Made by a program: the position numbers and the translations under genes. A stretch of DNA of 64,000 nucleotides from the NCBI RefSeq assembly GCF_009870125.1, contig NC_046679.1, positions 2,480,001 to 2,544,000 on the forward strand. The letters are read 5' to 3'. A model generated the notes under the pieces. It was given only the letters and a program-made list of their open reading frames with translations, searched no databases and was not told the origin of the DNA. Of this stretch, positions 1 through 13,700 are shown piece after piece. This DNA is from Drosophila pseudoobscura. Lineage: Eukaryota; Arthropoda; Insecta; Diptera; Drosophilidae. Position 1 is the first letter of the stretch; each line of letters starts with the position of its first letter.

Positions 1-3000
1 CTGAATACAAAACTCGTTATAAGGCCTTTGACGTTTGGAAGTGCGCATAGAGATGAAAAGGGCTTCATCATGGTGAATCCTTCCCGGCCCAGCACGGCCT
101 CCATCCATCCATCGATCTATCCATCCACGTGCAGGCCTCGCTTCAGTCGCAGTTCCAGCTCCAGGCTTCAGGCTACTGCGCGATATATCTGGAACTAAAT
201 CTGAATCTGTCAGTGGCTGTGGCTGTGGCTGTGACTGCCCCCGCCCCTGCCCCTGCCCATGACTCCTGCCCCTTGTGCCCCTGCTGGTGGTGGTGGCCCT
301 CATGCTACCTGTCCTCAACCTGTTTGCATGGCATTTATCATTTTTCCTTTGCCTATCCTTCTTCTTGGTTTGTTTTTCCCATTTCTTTTTGGCAGGAAAT
401 CTCAGCGAGTTCCAGTTGGACTTTTCCCCTCTTCCAGACAAACAGGTTCTATTGTTTAGGATCAACCTCTACCCCTCCTCTGTCTATATACCTACCTGTA
501 CGGGGTATGTATTGGATTTTCTTCTATGCCCCGAGATTCTCACTCTTCTTTCGCTCTGTATCTCACTCCTTACGTGTTTACCTGTTGGCTTGATTCTCTC
601 TGTTTTCTCTCAGACCTCACTCAAGGGGGAAAATTATATGTTGTGATTCTGTAACGGAAAAACTGACGAGCCAGCAAGGCTGTGGCTCGATGGATGGATG
701 GATACGTGGAAACACTTCTACGCCAAGGAGATCAAATACAAATAGTCAGATTTTAATGACACACTAAAAGACAATCATCTAATTTTTTAATGTGTAACCT
801 CTTCAGAACTCTTTTCTTTCGGGGCTACCCGACCGATTCTCACGATCACTGGGGTCTGGGGTCATTCAACCAGCGAAGAAGGATACCGAGGCATCGCTCT
901 CCTCTGAATGCCCTCACTTAATTGCCTTTTCATAACCATCCGATTTATGCAACGGGCATCGGGATCGGGCATTAGATACTCGTATACCCAAAAGAAATAA
1001 AATATAATTTCACGGCTTGTTAGTTGTGGTTGTAGGAGTAGGAGAAAGGCAGGGGCGTGGGCGTGTGCTTAGCGTTTGATTTGAATCTACAGATTGGCTA
1101 TATCTATATGGTGTCTTGTGTCTGGTGGCAAATCGATTTGTTACCGTTATGGGCGAAATCCTTTGATGATATGATCATTACCATGCTGGCAAGTCGGTGT
1201 GTTTCAAGTCCCATCTTTGGCTCCTGGCTTCTGGCAGAAAGGTTTATTAATGATCTCGCTCTCTAGCTGGCTTCTGTCCTGGCAGATCCTTGGGCGGAAT
1301 CGCTTGGCCTCCTCAAAGCATTGTGACAGCATCTCTCCTGTGGCTCGAGGGCCAGTGCGCATTCTGTCCATGAAGGATTTGTTGGCACAAAGTTCTTTTT
1401 GCTCATTTACAACTCATTTCTTTGAGACTCTAACCAAAGGCAATTAGCATGCCCCAATGAGACTGCAAAAAAAAGATTCTTTGCCGCGTTGCGGTTGGAT
1501 CTTTGAAGCACGAATCTGTGGTTTGAAGCACAATGGAGTCAAACGAACCGACACTCTATTTGTTGGTCGAAAGAATGAATTTCTATTCTATGCTGGCAGA
1601 AGTTTGCCAAGTTCAAGGTAACAGAATGGGATCTCTCATACTCCTCCTAACTATAACGTATAGACTATGGAACCAGAGTGGAACAAACACCAGACAACGC
1701 TGTGTAAATACATGGATATGAGGCATATATTTATAATATTTGGTGAAGTTTTCCGTGACTTTGATTGCTGATTTTAAAATATATAAAAATATACCTAAGT
1801 TTATTACAGTGGAAAGATATTTATGCCAATGCCAGCTCTCACTCAAACCATATATCAATCCAAATGAAATGCTGTTGAAATTCCTTTAAATACCACCTCC
1901 AAAATCTTCAGAAAACATCCTTAAAGACAATAGCGATTCTTAGTTCCTTAAACTCCGTGTAAACAATTGGAGAAGTAATTTACATTCGAGTCAAAAAGGT
2001 CTAAGATCTATGAAAATGTATATGTTCGACCTTTGGATTTTAGCGGCAGAGTGTGAAAACCCATTATGCATTCGTATCCTATCCCGACATATCTTTGCCG
2101 CTTCTCTCCGGTCCGGATCTGCATGGAACAATAAAACTAGAAATCATAAACAAACGTAAGACCTATAAAATCTTCGGCAGAGAGACAAAACATTACGCAA
2201 GTCAGCTACTGTTCTCGAAGTTCTCGGGAAAATATCATAAAAACTTCCGGCAGAATGGTAACACTTGTGCAAAAAATCAGAAAACAAAACTACGAGTCCG
2301 AGCACGAGCACGAGTATGTATGGATGGATATTGGTTGAGTGAATGTGAATACTTCCAGGAAATTGAACAATTTGAGCATAATTTGCATATGGATATGCAC
2401 TGAACCTGTCCTAGGGATGGGGATGAGCACGAGGGACGAGAGACGAGAGACTTAGGGCGGCAACTGTTTGACGACATATTGCTCAATGGTCCGGGGATCA
2501 CAGTGATTTAGTTATATGAATAGGAAACTAGTCTGCAGATGCCAGCTCTACTCTTTCGTCCAGTTGAAATTTTGCACAACAAAAACGAGATCATCTCATA
2601 GGGTAACAAAGGTATTTCACACATTTAGGTTCGCGATTGAATGGCCAGCCGAGGACTATTGGTCTATTGGCACATGTGTGGCCTACGTGGCTGGACCCAG
2701 GTCTCAGGTCTCAGGTCGAGAGATCTATTCTAGATATGCAGAACAGCTCTCTAACTGGAACTGAACAGCTACAACTTGTGTATTGTGGATAGTTAATCAA
2801 TTTACAATAGCCAAAGCAGAGAGAGAGACAGAGAGAGATTTTGGAACAGCGGGGAGAAAGGATCCTGGTCCGGGATAAGCCTGCTTTAACTTGAAAATAT
2901 TGCTGGTTCGCATAGTCTATTGAGCGAGAGAGAATAACTAACTTGGATATGGTTTTGTTTTGTTTTGTTTGAGCAGTCCTTAATGAATATGCATCTCTCC

Positions 3001-4600
3001 CTCTATGTGGGAGGAATATTGTTTCAGCCTACACATGCAAATTCTGCAAAATGGGAAATGGAAAATGGAAAATGGGAAGTAGAAATCTTAAGCCGGCCTA
3101 ACTCACGATGTGAGTCCGGAGATACGAGCTACGAAATGCGCACACACTGTTAAGAGTTATTGGCTTTGGTGATGCGGCCGGGCAAAGTGAACAGCACAGT
3201 GCACGTCCTGCAAATCCTTTCTTCAAAGGCCCACACCATACCGTACCAGAAATCCTTTCACAGTAAAATTATTTAAAAAAAAAAGAGCGCCAAAAATAGT
3301 TTCCTTGTATTTGCCTTTGTCCTTTGCCGTTTTCCCTTACCCCAGATAACAGAACCGAACAGAAATCCATGCAACAAGGAGAACAGAGGCGAGTGTAGGA
3401 GCCGCAGATAGATATTATCTTGGGTTCGGCTGGACCTCAAGTGGGTCTGGATCGTCAGCTGACTGAAACGAGCCAAGTAACAAAATAAATAAATAAAACC
3501 AAATGAAATCCTTTCTGCCGTTTCTCGATCCCTTTTTTTGTTGACAGTCCCGTTCATTGATGCGTTTATCATCTCCGGGAGATGCGAGACCCCAGATATC
3601 GGCTGGACAGAGGTGAGGTCCCGCTGTGGGTGCCATTGATAACTTCTCAGAGACATCTTTCCTGCCATTCATCCGCAACTAATCTGCGTTTGCCATAATT
3701 ATTTGCTCAAAAAGAAAGAGAGAGATCACTGTGGACCTGGTCCTGGAACTGCTCTCGATAAGGCTCCCGGCTGACGATGATGCGCAAAATGTTCCCGCCT
3801 TATCGTGATATATCTTCTTCGGCCTTTCGAGTATTTATTTGTAATGTATATGGACTTGTGTTCTGATTCCTTGGCCAGGCCACCATCGTCGCAGTCTAGA
3901 TTAAAATCAATTAGCCATAAAATGCAACATCTCAATTAGGCATCAAGTGCACGGGCGAGACACTCGAGTTTCTAAATGGGCGTGACTGGGGTTTGCTAAA
4001 TGCTTGGGGAGAAAACCATGGGAAGATCAGACACTCAAATTCATATACTGGGTATCATCATAGATTGCATTCTCTGTAGAGAAAGATCTTAGAACTAACA
4101 TCGAACAGCTCTAATGTTCCTAATATTCTGTAATATTTCCATTTCCTAACCTTTGACTAATCGAAAAGCAATTTGTCTGTCCCCAAAACCCTTTTATTAC
4201 AATAATTTCCCGGTCGTTAACATTAAAATTCATGATAGCACAATATTCCTATAGAATTCAGTCCGAGGGAGGTCTTTTCCAGGTCTGACTTCCCCGTGGA
4301 TCCACTGTTTAATATTTTTCACGCATCATCATTTGGTCAACTTCCTTCCGCCTTTTCAAGTAAATCGGCTTATAAAAAAATGATTTCTTTCATAGTCCCC
4401 TTCCCCACCACCTCCCAACCAACGAAAGCAAGAGCAAACAAGGCTGTGGCGAGGTAAATAAACTTGACTCCTAGCCCAGCCGGGAGGGAGGGGGCTTGAT
4501 CGGCATTCAGATAGAGCAGAAAGGAAAACACAACAACATTCTAAGAAATAAAGAGGGGGACAAAAAAATGAAAAGGAGGAGAGATACTCGTACTAGACAA
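1..4600. other. Noncoding; start of the string upstream desert
   Basis: No supported gene. It holds a CCATC/GATCTATCC run (102-125) mirrored by a GGAT run (687-706), a GGCTGT repeat (212-234), GA-rich tracts near 2818 and an E2F-type octamer GCGCCAAA (3287-3294). Reading frames are short and lack domain-like sequence. Confidence 0.5.
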
Positions 4601-4755
4601 ACCTGTTGGACGTGAGGCAGCGACAACATGGGGCGCCCTTTGGAGAAAAATCAGGAAAAACGCCCAACGCCAAGGAGAGAACCGAGGACTGTACCTACCT
4701 ATCTACAGTGAATGCCATGGAACGGATGCCAGTACCAGTTTGGAGCCCACGACCA

Positions 4756-4787
4756 GCCTTAACAGCCTTAACAGCCTTAACAGCCTT
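4756..4787. repeat. 9-bp tandem repeat GCCTTAACA x3
   Basis: Three exact copies plus a partial fourth. Confidence 0.85.
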
Positions 4788-7127
4788 TCCAGCCGACAAA
4801 CAAACAAATAAGCGTGCTGCCATAGACTGCGGCGGGACTGAACCGAACGGATCGGAGCTGGGATCTGGTATCTGGTGGGATGGCAGTGGGATTGGAGTAG
4901 GATGGTTGTGGTTGTGTCTCTGGTTGGGGGCACCGAATGGACTGGACTGGACTTGAGCGTGATTGCACACACACTGGAATCGAATCGTAGAGGAAGACGG
5001 CGAACATGTCTGGCATAATAAAGGGGTAGAGAGCCCACTACAACGACTCCAGCAACTACGACTCCAGCAGAACAAAGAAGAAGAGAAGTAAGAGCAATGT
5101 AAATGTTTATGTATCTATGGGATACCTTACATATGTATCCCCCATACAGACATAGATACATGCATACATGCATACATGCATGCGAGTGTGTAGGCCTAGC
5201 CCCTGTGGATCCACCAAAAGGTGACTGATCTTTACAATTCGACACTTTGACTTTACAAACGAGGGAGATGGAGTATCGGCAATCGGGAATGAGAATGGAA
5301 ATGGGTATAGGTGTAGGTATAGGGTCGTTGGGCTTGGGATGGGTTTACGAGGTATGAGGGGAACCTGGACAGCGGACAGCGTAATCAAAACAAAATTCAT
5401 CGAACATTGGCCCGAGTCGAAAACAAAGTTGTAGAAAATGTGAAACCTGGAAGTGAGGTGAGGTGAAACCAGAGGGCAAGAGGCCGAGTCCCAAAGAAGA
5501 CATAAAACAAGTATCCAATACATAAAAAAAAGGATGCACGACTTCGTATCTGTGTGTTCGAGTGTGTTATTGTATGAGTGGAGGCAGGGTCAAGGCAAAC
5601 AGAGATTTAAGTATTTCATCTTTTTTATTTTCTTTCATTTTTAAGGAATGGCTTACGTTGGATTTGCCTGGCTGAGCATGCTAATGGATTTTCACTCCGT
5701 CTGACAGTCAGGCAACGTCAAAGCTGCCTTTTGGTTTTTAGGAAAATGCGATAAATGTAAATGGATATGATGGGGTTAAGCAGAGCAAACCAGTTCTAAA
5801 TGAAAATGAGTATATGTGTATACACAATCCGTACACAGCATGCAGTTTTTCTGGAAACTTGTTGAGCCGGCAGCTGGCCCGAGCACGAGGATTCTTAGCT
5901 TTGATTTGGTCCGGTCCGCTGTGGTCCGCTTTGGTACGCTTTGGTCCGGTCGAAAGCTAAACCAACCCTGCAGATACAAGAGCTACAGCCGCAGATAGAA
6001 CAGAGATCCGAGAGCTCTGCCATTTGCTGAGTATGCGTAATTTTTATGACGGAATTATTACATCATTCATCTTCATCAAGAGCGACAATGACACAGATTT
6101 CAAATGCCGAAACGTGCTTATCAACTGCATAATGTTTTTGTCGGCTGCAACTTCGACTGACCATCCGTCCGTCCATCCGTCCGACCATGGAGGAAGTGTG
6201 GTACTAGAGGGATGCGGGCTTTGGGGTTGCTGGGAAAAGTTGTCAATGCAAATGTCGTGTCTGTGTGTCTCCTCCTCTGATTTGTAATCAAATTAAATTC
6301 CGTTTGTCCAAACAATGAGAAAGGTGAGCGACAACAGCAACCATCTCTGATAATGTTGCGTCCTGTATTCATTGGAAACGCCAAAGTCAAGCAGGAAAAT
6401 GCAACGAGTTTTCCCACAGTTACCGCACAGCTCCACTGTCTTTCCAGGGAAATTCCCCTTCCCCCCTTCCTAAAACCGAAAACCTCATAAATTCTCACTT
6501 TTTTTTGGCAGGCCGCCGCACACAGCGTAGGAAATATGAAGCGGAAGGAGCAGCGCCAGTGCTGAATAGAGGATTCCCAAATTCCTGAGATAATCAACAG
6601 CATTATCTGCTGATTATGTCTTTGAGAAATTCTATGAAAATTGCACCTTAAAGGAACCGAACCGAGCCGAACATCACAGAATCACAGCCTAAAAAATATA
6701 TTGAACTATATCCGGGATGATCAGCGGATGATGAGGATGCGAACACCCCTGCGCCTCTGGCTGAGTGGTGGAGTGGTCGAGTATCCGTTTTCGCTCGGGC
6801 TCCTTTTTGCAAATTCCCGTCGAGTCCAACCTCATCAAACCCTCGGTCACTTGAGGTTTAAGCCAACATTAAAAAAGGGAGCCGCAAGAAGGAAGGAAGG
6901 CAAAAAAAACACCCAAAGAAGGAACCAAAAATGAGTGAAATAAACGTGAGAACATTGAATGTCCTTTGAGGATAAAAAAGAAATTTGCTTGGGACGCGGC
7001 TCCTTATTGTTCCTGAAGTGCTTGTAGAGATTTGCTAGTTGTGTCCTTATTATGCTGCTGTCGAGCGTATTGTTGTAGGAGCATGAATGAGCCAGGAATT
7101 GCATGAATGAAGTGTACGCTGTAGTAC

Positions 7128-7159
7128 GGTATGGTATGGCATGGTATGGTATGGCATGG
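7128..7159. repeat. GGTAT/GGCAT pentamer repeat
   Basis: Six or more GGTAT or GGCAT units in tandem. Confidence 0.85.
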
Positions 7160-8697
7160 ACTGTGCACATGTACAATAAATACGAGTATATCTGAAAGAT
7201 AGCCGCGTTTTTAGCTGGAAACCCGAAGGAACCGAAGCGGGATTCAGGATGCAGCCGAGGCGTGAGAAGGAGGGAATTCTTGCGGCCTTGCCAACAAGTC
7301 TATTAAGGTCCGGGACAAGTGTCTATGGGCTTATGTAACCTGGGTGGTACGCACACACAGACACACGTGACATGCTGAAAGGCAGGATGTTCCCTTGATT
7401 TTTGCGCGCCAAATCGCGTTGGGTAAACATTGTGTGAAACTCCGTTTTAGGGCCCGCTCTCACATCCTGCTCGTCTTGCCTTGACCCTTCCGCCGTATGC
7501 AGATTGCCCCGGCAAATCGCACATTAGAACCCACATGTAATGTTGCTCTCGGCCCAGCAGTCAACATTATGCAAGCATAGCAGGCAGGGTCCAAGTCGGA
7601 GGCCAAAAAGCGAACCAAAGCGAAGGTCGCCGCTGCCATTGATGGACATTGGCATGAAGGGAGAGCGGGAGGGGAGGGAGGGAAACCCATTTGCGACACG
7701 TTTTTATGGAGGTGCGAAATGGCACATTCTTTGGTCTGGCCCACGGAACCTGCCGCGTCATTGACTGAGCTGAGTCCTGCCCTGCGGACTGTGGCAACCA
7801 GTCTGTTCCGAGGCTGGGACTGGGACTGTGACTGTGCCGCAACCTGCAAGCCTTTGCAATTTGTCACCTGAGGCGACATTCAACCAGAGGCAAAACGCAT
7901 TCCAGCTGAGTTTTTGCTTTGAGCCCTGTCACCTTTGGGTCTTTTCATTTGGCCACGATTTGGTAGCAGCAATTTTTATGAATCGAATTCGGTTCTCCTA
8001 ATTTTTTGCCCTTCAACCGTTACACAAATTTTCATTCATGGCCTCACGGTGGACCTCGGGGGACCTTGACGGGATTTTCTTTTTCACATTTGATGTCATG
8101 AATTTATCAAATATTTATCAAATTTCCAACGAAAATATTTGTACTCAATTTTTGGCCAAATCATTTCCTTTTGCGAAATGAACAAGTGGGAAAAACACAA
8201 ACTTTCCCAGGCTGCGAAAATTGACAATTTATGCAATGGAAAAGGTTTGAGACCTCTCCAGGGTTTGACTCTCCAGATATCGAACGGAACCCCAAAGGAT
8301 TTGCCACAGATTCCAGGAAGAGTCAAACCCGAAAATACTGAGAGAAAGACAGAATAAAGAAATCATTGAAGAAGTTAATTCCAATTTCAGATCACATTTT
8401 AGACCCTAATCTATGGCGATGGGGGCACTTGAATTGCTGGAACCTGTCAACATAATTAATCCCAGGAAATTCTCGACTCTGGATACTGGAATCGCCCCCC
8501 GCCCCCCGCCACAGATCAGCTGATGGCAGGGACGGCGGCATTGGCCTTTTGAATGAGGCACAAAATATGAACAAATCATAAAGAAGAGAAAAAATATCGT
8601 AGGCCTTGGTTTCTTTAGCCTCTGTTTTGCTCGACATTCCCAAGGATGTGCCTCCAATTCTCGACTCTGTGTGTTAATTGTCCAGCATTGTGATCAT

Positions 8698-8738
8698 GGA
8701 TGTTGATGTTGATGTGGATGTGGATGTGGCTGTGGACG
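8698..8738. repeat. GATGTG/GATGTT hexamer repeat
   Basis: About six imperfect hexamers. Confidence 0.85.
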
Positions 8739-9835
8739 TGAACAGGTCTGGTGCCATTAACAACAATCCAGAGAGGCCACATCCACATCGGCCAGAGCGA
8801 TCCCACGGCTTGTCGCCTTGTTTTTCGAGCCGTTTTTTATGCCATTTACACAGAAATCTTGCAACAAATCACGAGCTCCTTTCTACCGCTAAGTGTGTGA
8901 GGGTATCTGTGCGCCTGTGTGTGCGTGTGTGACCTTTATTCGTTTGATGTTAAAAAATTGTTCTACCTTTTCCCCCCTCGAGTGTAATGTCGGTTTGATT
9001 CGGCAATCTCCTCCAGCTCTCTGTCTCTCTGTGGCTCTGTGAACCTGTGACGACGCAATTCTTCTTGCCATTATCAGCTGTAACAGCCCCTCCCGATCGT
9101 TGGTCCTTGTTGCTCGGATTGTGGACCTGTCCTGTCCTCTCGCTGCACTAGTTCCTGATTCAATTTGCTTTTTATTAGGATGCCCGGGGTTGCCGAGAAC
9201 GGAGAACCGAGATCCTAATTGCGGTAGAAGTATGTAGTATCTCCAGCGGCATTGAAGTTAATCATTTTGTACCTGCGGCTTAGACAGTCAACCCAACAGT
9301 CAGTCAGTCAGTCACTGCGGAGGAGGAGGCGGAGGAGTCCTCCGCGTAGGAGTAGAAGCCGGGAATCTGTAATGGTCCTGCAAATGGATCAGCCTCGATT
9401 TTCACAAGCCAAATTGCTGCTTTGTTACCTTTTTTCCATCCTGGTGGATACTTTTGTTGCTGTATTGGATCGTTTGGATCGTTATCTGGTTCTCTTTGTG
9501 CTTTCAAGGTTTATTAGGGGCAGCCGAAAAGGTTTCTAACGTTTTAACGAATTTCCTGTGAGAAAATCTCTTTGGTCTATGCTATATGATGACCCCCGAA
9601 AGAACAAGTAATAGCTGAAAGACTTCTCTCTTACCATCCACTCCGTTTTTGGGGGGGAACATCGTAGTCGTGGCTGTGGAGGGAGTTCTGGTCTAGAAAA
9701 TCTACATAATGACATGCCATCCAAGAAAAACGAAACGAAACGAAGGAAACTAGTTCAGATTGCAAATTACGAACCGGTATATCCCATATATCGTGGCAAA
9801 TGCAATTCCCATACAGGACAGGACATCGAACACGA

Positions 9836-9875
9836 CGGGATACGCCGGGATACACCGGGATAGGCCGGAATCCGC
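9836..9875. repeat. 10-bp minisatellite CGGGATACNC x4
   Basis: Four 10-bp units, the last most diverged, GC-rich against its surroundings. Confidence 0.8.
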
Positions 9876-10795
9876 CGCGACGCGTTGGGGTTCAACGAAA
9901 GGTCATGTCAGGGGCTTGCCGTGCAGCAACAACTCTGCATAAAATATTTGAAAATGTTTTCATTATGGTAAATAGACACAAAAGCCCAACAACCGACAGC
10001 GATCGTCATCATCCTCCTCAGAGGGATCCTAGAGACGAACGGCACAAGCGAGCATTCCCACAAGGATACAAGGATACAAGGGGTGGCCTTTCCTATCCCG
10101 TTCCCTGCCACACCATCCATCGTTTGGGATGTTGGCATATATTGGTGATAAATTAGTTTAATGGTTGAAACACCGATCGCAACCAGGACGAAAAAAGAGG
10201 CAGTCGACCGCAGCTGAGGCGTCAAAGCTTGGCAGGAGAATCCTTTGCCCTGGAGGCAGCACTTTTTGGCGGCAAACACACACACAGTCAGGTCTTGTAC
10301 GTGTCCTGAAAACGATGGCCATACACCAGAATGAACTCACCCAAATCCGGGCCACTAATGAACTGGCCAAACAATGCAGCCACTACTGACGGCTCGACTC
10401 TAAACAAGAATAAGGAAAAAACTACATAAAAATCACGTCTTGAGACATTTTCACATCGCTGATTCCAAATAGACTGGACAGTGGACAGAGGACAGTGCAA
10501 TTGCAGCGGCAGGACGGACAGAAAGGAGATCAGTACATGGACATGACACAATTGCATGTTGCCGGACAATTGTTCGGCTCACGCACGTGCAATGTCTCTG
10601 GGAGTCGAGAGTCGAGTGCGTATTGCCACGCCCATTGTCATATGGCTTGCTATATAGAAGGAATACTCCGAATGTGACACTCCTGAATGAACCCAGCCGA
10701 TCCGAAATGGAATTACGAGGTATTTTGAATAGCGCGGCGGCGGCATTCAGGCCTCAGTGGCAAGTGCCTTGACAATGTCCTTTGTATCCCATTTG

Positions 10796-13700
10796 TTAGT
10801 GTCCTTTGTATTCTACGTTGTTGTTGGAGGTGGGTATGCGGTGTTGTTGCAGTTTTAGTGTAATTTTATTGTTGTTAATTGAATGAAATAGGTTTTTAAA
10901 TGGCTTTTGTTTGTCTTTAAATGAATGGCCAGCGATTTCACAATCGAAAGGTAAGAGAATACTTTCTTTTAGGTATGAAATATCCAACAATTTTGATAGC
11001 AAAACATTAAATTACTAATTGTGTAAACATTGACATTGGATATAGAACATATAGAACATCAAGGAAAATGAAAGTAGGCTCTGATATAAAAGAAACCATT
11101 TAAAGGTATCCAGAGCTATGAAATTCTCATGGCCAAGAGACAGACAACGACTCTCTAGATAATCATAGTTGAACCTTTCTACTCAATTTTCAATTGAAAA
11201 TAACTAGAACCCCTCTCGAGACGAAATGAAAGGAGAAGCCTAACCACGAGACTCCTGTAAGACATGAACTATGACTCCCTTTCTCTTAAATTAAACAGTA
11301 GGCACTTGCCATAAAGGATTCTGTTCCTTTATATCGCACCCCCCTTGGTCGCTATTCACTTCAGTTCAGTTCTGGTTTGCTATTTTCGACCAATTTCCGC
11401 ACAGCTTCAGGTCGGGCTGCTGTTTGTTTAACACCTCGTTCAAGGATAGCGCGAACCAGAAAGATGATTTTTTACAGCAGACACTTAAAAAACACAGCGG
11501 AGCCAAGACAAAGTCAAAGTCAAGAAACCTGTTACAATGGCTTGCATAACGGATCGCCACCAGAGCTGAGAAGAGCAGAGAAGAGCTGTAGGGAAAACCC
11601 CTTGCGGAGAACGCGGCAGGTAACTCTCAACTCTTCGGGGAGCTGAGTCGCTTGGAGAGGCTTGTAATTCATATTTTCCAAACAATTTCTCTACGCAATC
11701 TTAACACTTTTGTTCGAGCCGTGTTGGACATAATTTCCAGCATCCAGGCCATTGTCACCGATGCTGTTCGTATAATAAAAACTCTCTCGAGTGCTTGAAA
11801 GCCAGGCGGGAGGGAGACTCGGAACAGTTTGAAGTGGCCGCGAGAGTCCACCGTCTCCGACTGTGTCACCTAAATGCGTTCCAGGAACGAGAGTGCCTCT
11901 CAAGACCATTCAATAAATGATTCTGGTCAATGGCAGGGAGTGGCCACAAACGAAATCCCATTGAGAGAGATGACCCGACAATGATAAAACCCGACTATGC
12001 CCGGAATGTGGTTGTGCCCTCAGCTATTTATGGATTCATTGGGTAATTTCTAAGAATTTTTCATAAGTATTTCTCCGTTTTTATCACATAACTGTTTGAT
12101 ACGCAAAATGTCGGCATATAAACGCAGCTGGTTATATGGAGGACCAGGAGATATGGATGAGTTATAGCTTTGGGGAGTCGAAACTGGGTAAGGGTATACA
12201 AATATGCAAAATTCTAGCAAAAATTATCGGCTGTGATAAGAAATGATTGATACCCTGAAAAGCGTGACTGGTCCCCAAGGCCCCATACCAAAATATATTT
12301 CTTTTAGGAACAATTTCCCTAGAGCTATGAAAAGTAAAGGTATTGTAATAAAATTCGAAAAATAATAATATTTCATTGAATGTACCCAACAATTCATTTA
12401 TTACGATTATATACATTCTCCAGCATTGGGCAAACCTTTTGAAGGAGCTGTGCAAAAGTAGGGTATGGCCCGGGGCATTATCAATGGTTGAATTGGAGCA
12501 CTCTTCCGAAACTTTTTATATATATGACTTGCTTCATTCAGAACCCAAAGCACGCGCCAGCCATAGTAAATATTGAAAGAAATAAGAACAAGAAAGCCAA
12601 ATAAATCAAATAAAATAAAATAAAATATATACAAATATATGCACCTCATACCGCATACTCGAATGTGTGGTACGAATATATGCACAATACTTTGTACATA
12701 TATGATATGATATGTGTCTGTATAAATTGCTGACTGAAATTGTAGCGAATCGGTTGGGCATTTGCACAATTCCACATTGGGCACGTAGCCGACATTTCCG
12801 TAGTAAGATATAATATGATTCTCTGCTCTGAGCTGCCACCAAAAGTGCAAACACACACACGGCCACTCTTGAGATACTCTTAAGGCTGAGATACATTAGC
12901 ATTCGCACAAATGACACACATACGTACATATGTTTTGCCTCCACAGTATATCGTATCATGTGTATAGTATGTGATCTGTCTGTCTGATGGCTTGTACATA
13001 TATCTCGGGGAAGAGACGGCTTTCAAGGTCGGGCCGGCTTCAAAAGAACTGTGTGCAGCGTGCCGCCATCCATCCGAAAGTATCGCTCAGATTGCAGGCG
13101 AAATGGTCGGCTCCACGTTCCATTGATAAGCGCGCAACAATAACGAAGGATCGGGAGACGAAAGCAATCAAAAATCAGTTTCATTCATTCATAAAAACTT
13201 CGGTTTATCAGTGCCGCATATGTATGTATGTATGTATATGCGGGTCGGTTTCCGAGAGGGGATGCAGAGGGGGGCGTATATGTCTGTGTATGCCACACTG
13301 CGATATCTGCAATGACGTCACTCCAAGTGCAGCTGGCGCTAATTCTTTATTATTTTTTAAAGACGGTTTCCGTTTTGCACAACGCGCAGAGGCATTTTCG
13401 CTACCCCTACTGCCCCTGCCACACACTGCCTCTGGCTGTCTGCCCCTGCCACACACTCCCCCGCGGACCATTGATTGCTTATTGACGTGCCTCAAACAGA
13501 TAAGTAGCATTTATCGACTTTTTACGCGCTTTTAACTAAGTTCAAATATGTTTGCACACTTCTGGTCTGTACATCCATCTCGCAGTCGCCGTATCTTTGC
13601 CACCAAATGTGGCCGTATCTGTATCTGTGGCTGCATCTGTGACGGTATCTCGGTATCTGCTTATTTGCTTATCAAACAAACACCGCTTGGCCGTTGAACA

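Larger units (their letters stand above)
4601..10795. other. Noncoding desert with minisatellites
   Basis: No supported gene. It contains tandem repeats at 4756-4787, 5157-5182, 7128-7159, 8698-8738 and 9836-9875, and an E2F-type octamer at 7406-7413. Frames of up to 160 codons are antisense or low-complexity chance ORFs. Confidence 0.5.

Noticed and set aside
6720..6800. tRNA-like string (TGGCTGAGTGG..GTCGAG)
   Set aside because: Resembles a D-arm by chance; no acceptor stem, anticodon arm or GTTCGA T-loop follows at the right spacing.
12987..13535. 182-codon + strand frame
   Set aside because: No domain, crosses TATG repeats; typical of chance ORFs in this GC range.
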